Assembly: GCA_025997715.1 (NCBI GenBank)
Contig: BNUY01000144.1
Location: 1 to 7,387 of the forward strand
Direction of reading: 5' to 3'
Length of the DNA stretch: 7,387 bases
Source: Spirochaetia bacterium
Lineage (GTDB): Bacteria > Spirochaetota > Spirochaetia > Treponematales > Breznakiellaceae
Both the position numbers and the translations under genes were made by a program. The notes under the pieces were generated by a model. It saw only the letters and a program-made list of their open reading frames with translations, had not been told where the DNA came from and made no database searches. The number at the start of each line of letters is the position of its first letter. Position 1 is the stretch's first letter. This document shows positions 6,517 through 7,387 of the stretch, one piece after another.

Positions 6517-6545
6517 TTGACGGCGCGGCCTTTTAAGGCGATACT
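6517..6545 (+). promoter_or_regulatory. Possible promoter of a small RNA
   Basis: TTGACG (6517-6522, 5 of 6) and GATACT (6540-6545, 4 of 6) are separated by 17 bp. They point to a start at about 6550-6552, exactly where a self-closing hairpin structure begins. No open reading frame with a proper ribosome site follows. Confidence 0.4.
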
Positions 6546-6547
6546 TT

Positions 6548-6640
6548 AAGTGTCCATCAGAGGGGCGGATGTGGCTTCCGCTGAGCGTGGGTTTCCATGC
6601 TTCACCGCCGGGACGGCCTCCGGCTGTTTGGACATTTTTT
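6548..6640 (+). ncRNA. Candidate structured small RNA of unknown class
   Basis: A closing stem joins the 5' end AAGTGTCCA (6548-6556) to the 3' end TGGACATTT (6629-6637), 9 bp with one G-U, and runs into a T6 tract (6635-6640). Inside are three consecutive hairpins. These are GCGGA/TCCGC (6565-6569 with 6577-6581), AGCGTGG/CCATGCT around GTTT (6584-6590 with 6595-6601, one G-U), and GCCGG/CCGGC (6607-6611 with 6620-6624). An alternative pairing is GGCGG (6564-6568) with CCGCC (6605-6609). With the upstream promoter and the T-tract this looks like an independent transcript of about 90 nt. Its 3' end converges on the stop codon of the minus-strand nuclease-like gene at 6644. It does not show the conserved motifs of 4.5S/SRP RNA, tmRNA or RNase P RNA. 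The class and role are unknown. Confidence 0.4.
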
Positions 6641-6643
6641 GTC

Positions 6644-7099
6644 TTACGGCATTGTCAAAATCTTGGCTTTCGATATGTCCGTCTTGTCATTCCGGGCAAC
6701 ATTCTTCAAAACCTCGTCCAGGATAAGCGGCCTGGTAACTTTATAAAAAGTGCTGCTGCGTAGAGCCTTGTTCCTTTTGCTGTCCAAAACCTCATCAAAA
6801 TAAAGATACGTTATGCCTGCTTCAATCTTTATGTAGACGTTACAAAGGTTCCCCCAGCGGACCGCTCCTATGATTGCCATATCCGGGGATTTTACTATGG
6901 CGGGTATCTTATCAAAGTCCAGATTCGTAACCGTTGCGGTTCCATGCTTTGCCGGGTCTCCATGCCGATTTATAACATGGTTTCTGAAATGGTCCGTTGT
7001 CTCATGGGTAAGCCCGGAAAAGTCCAAGCCGATAGCGGCGGCGGCTTCTATAAGCCAGGGTTCCGGCTTGCCTATGATGGTTTTATCGAATTGATCCAC
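6644..7099 (-). CDS. Small PBECR-like (barnase/EndoU/RelE-type) nuclease-domain protein with a disturbed 5' end
   Basis: The protein is 151 residues from a GTG at 7099 that has no ribosome site. The features are FDKTIIGKPEPWLIEAAAAIGLD near the start, then HFRNHVINRHGD at about 37-48 with paired histidines, FDKIPAIVKSPDMAIIG at about 62-78, NVYIKIEAGITYLYFDEVLD at about 87-106 and RSSTFYKV at about 114-121. This HxxxRHG ... DFxKIPxIxxxPD ... β-hairpin ... S/T-FYK layout resembles the PBECR nuclease domains found at the ends of phage and mobile-element polyvalent proteins; the assignment is from recall and tentative. The reading frame stays open upstream of 7099 (VRYKIT precedes the GTG) until a TGA at 7130-7132, so the real N-terminus is probably longer. 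The gene lies directly downstream of the hicA-like gene on the same strand. It may be a toxin-like nuclease or the remnant of a larger protein. Confidence 0.6.
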   Translation of the reverse strand: MDQFDKTIIGKPEPWLIEAAAAIGLDFSGLTHETTDHFRNHVINRHGDPAKHGTATVTNLDFDKIPAIVKSPDMAIIGAVRWGNLCNVYIKIEAGITYLYFDEVLDSKRNKALRSSTFYKVTRPLILDEVLKNVARNDKTDISKAKILTMP

Positions 7100-7130
7100 G
7101 GTTATTTTATACCGTACCCCGGGGGATGGT

Positions 7131-7146
7131 CACGGCTGGCCCTCCT
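7131..7146 (-). promoter_or_regulatory. Strong ribosome site and GTG, out of frame with the nuclease ORF
   Basis: On the minus strand AGGAGG (7141-7146) precedes a GTG (7131-7133) by 7 nt, the best initiation signal in the interval between the two minus-strand genes. Translation from it gives MTIPRGTV and then TAA. Removing one base from the CCCCCGGGG run (7117-7125) would continue as MTIPGVRYKITVDQFDK, straight into the nuclease-like protein. Confidence 0.5.
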
Positions 7147-7161
7147 CCCCGATATCGTTCA

Positions 7162-7356
7162 TCAAAAGTGATAATCAATGCCTGCCTGTTTCATTATGCC
7201 ATTGGCGACATGGCGGATACGGATTTCACCATCGACTGGAAAGTTTCTACCCGTGATCGGGCTATGCCAGATATCATGATCGCCCTTACCGTGCCGTATA
7301 AAATAACAGCCGTTTTCCCGCAGGACTTGCCGGACCTTTTTTTCATACTCTGCCAT
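7162..7356 (-). CDS. hicA: HicA-like mRNA interferase (type II toxin)
   Basis: This is a 64-residue protein of the HicA/YcfA family. Such proteins have a double-stranded-RNA-binding-like fold, cleave mRNA in a ribosome-independent way and are held in check by HicB. The core GCYFIRHGKGDHDIWHSP (about 16-33) holds the catalytic His27 in the GDHDIW motif. PVDGEIRIRHVANGIMKQAGI (about 40-60) is the usual C-terminal half with the family's helix. Length is normal. The start ATG at 7354-7356 follows GGAGAGG (7364-7370) at 7-nt spacing. The stop TGA shares its A with an ATG at 7160-7162, so the next gene may be coupled. The usual downstream partner HicB is absent; a nuclease-like gene takes that place. 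An upstream frame, open to the window edge and ending in TGA at 7343-7345, overlaps the start by 14 bp and could be the tail of an antitoxin gene, which cannot be verified here. Confidence 0.82.
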   Translation of the reverse strand: MAEYEKKVRQVLRENGCYFIRHGKGDHDIWHSPITGRNFPVDGEIRIRHVANGIMKQAGIDYHF

Positions 7357-7387
7357 TCGGGTGCCTCTCCAACCTTGCTATTGGCAT

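Noticed and set aside
6564..6630. c-di-GMP (GEMM) riboswitch, from a GGGACG...GCCTCCGGC similarity.
   Set aside because: The conserved CAC...GGGCAAACC half is missing, and no gene follows on that strand.
6548..6640. Integron attC recombination site.
   Set aside because: Cassette-like neighbours and the imperfect palindrome suggested it, but the ends (GTGTCCA and TGGACAT) do not give the RYYYAAC and GTTRRRY core sites.
6569..6763. Small plus-strand ORF of 64 codons.
   Set aside because: The GAGGGG before its ATG is too close for a ribosome site, and it overlaps the candidate RNA stems and the antisense nuclease-like gene.

Overview
The window reads as bacterial chromosome of moderately high GC, with tightly packed genes, σ70-type promoters and intrinsic terminators. 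Protein style, short spacers and a dispersed palindromic repeat would suit a spirochaete such as a gut Treponema. That assignment is an impression only; no rRNA or lineage marker is present.

Layout. Positions 1-236 hold no complete gene and carry copy 1 of a palindromic repeat. A GntP-family organic-acid permease is on the minus strand (237-1628). It diverges, over about 100 bp with back-to-back promoters, from a plus-strand pair: a GT4-like glycosyltransferase (1732-3150) and a HAD-family hydrolase (3143-4075) that overlaps it by 8 bp. A gap of about 225 bp follows, with copy 2 of the repeat. Next are a serine O-acetyltransferase with its own promoter (4316-5203) and, 21 bp later, a PfkB-family sugar kinase (5225-6187) ending at an intrinsic terminator. 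Facing it is a minus-strand tRNA-Ala(GGC) (6248-6321) with its own terminator and a likely promoter.

The right end (about 6420-7387) looks accessory. It has short tandem repeats upstream of the tRNA promoter. It also has a possible free-standing small RNA of about 90 nt (promoter, three inner hairpins, closing stem, T6 tail at 6548-6640). On the minus strand are a HicA-like mRNA interferase and, directly downstream of it, a small protein resembling the prophage-type PBECR (barnase/EndoU/RelE-like) nuclease domains. The 5' end of that second gene appears damaged or recoded: its best ribosome site and its hicA-coupled ATG both fail to reach the body of the protein without a frame change or a stop read-through.

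How the genes fit together. The glycosyltransferase and hydrolase are probably translationally coupled and may form a synthase/phosphatase or similar two-step pair. The acetyltransferase feeds cysteine synthesis, and the kinase and permease point to sugar or sugar-acid use. These are family-level inferences. The most unusual parts are the candidate small RNA, the hicA-nuclease pair with its disturbed start, and the apparently leaderless glycosyltransferase mRNA.
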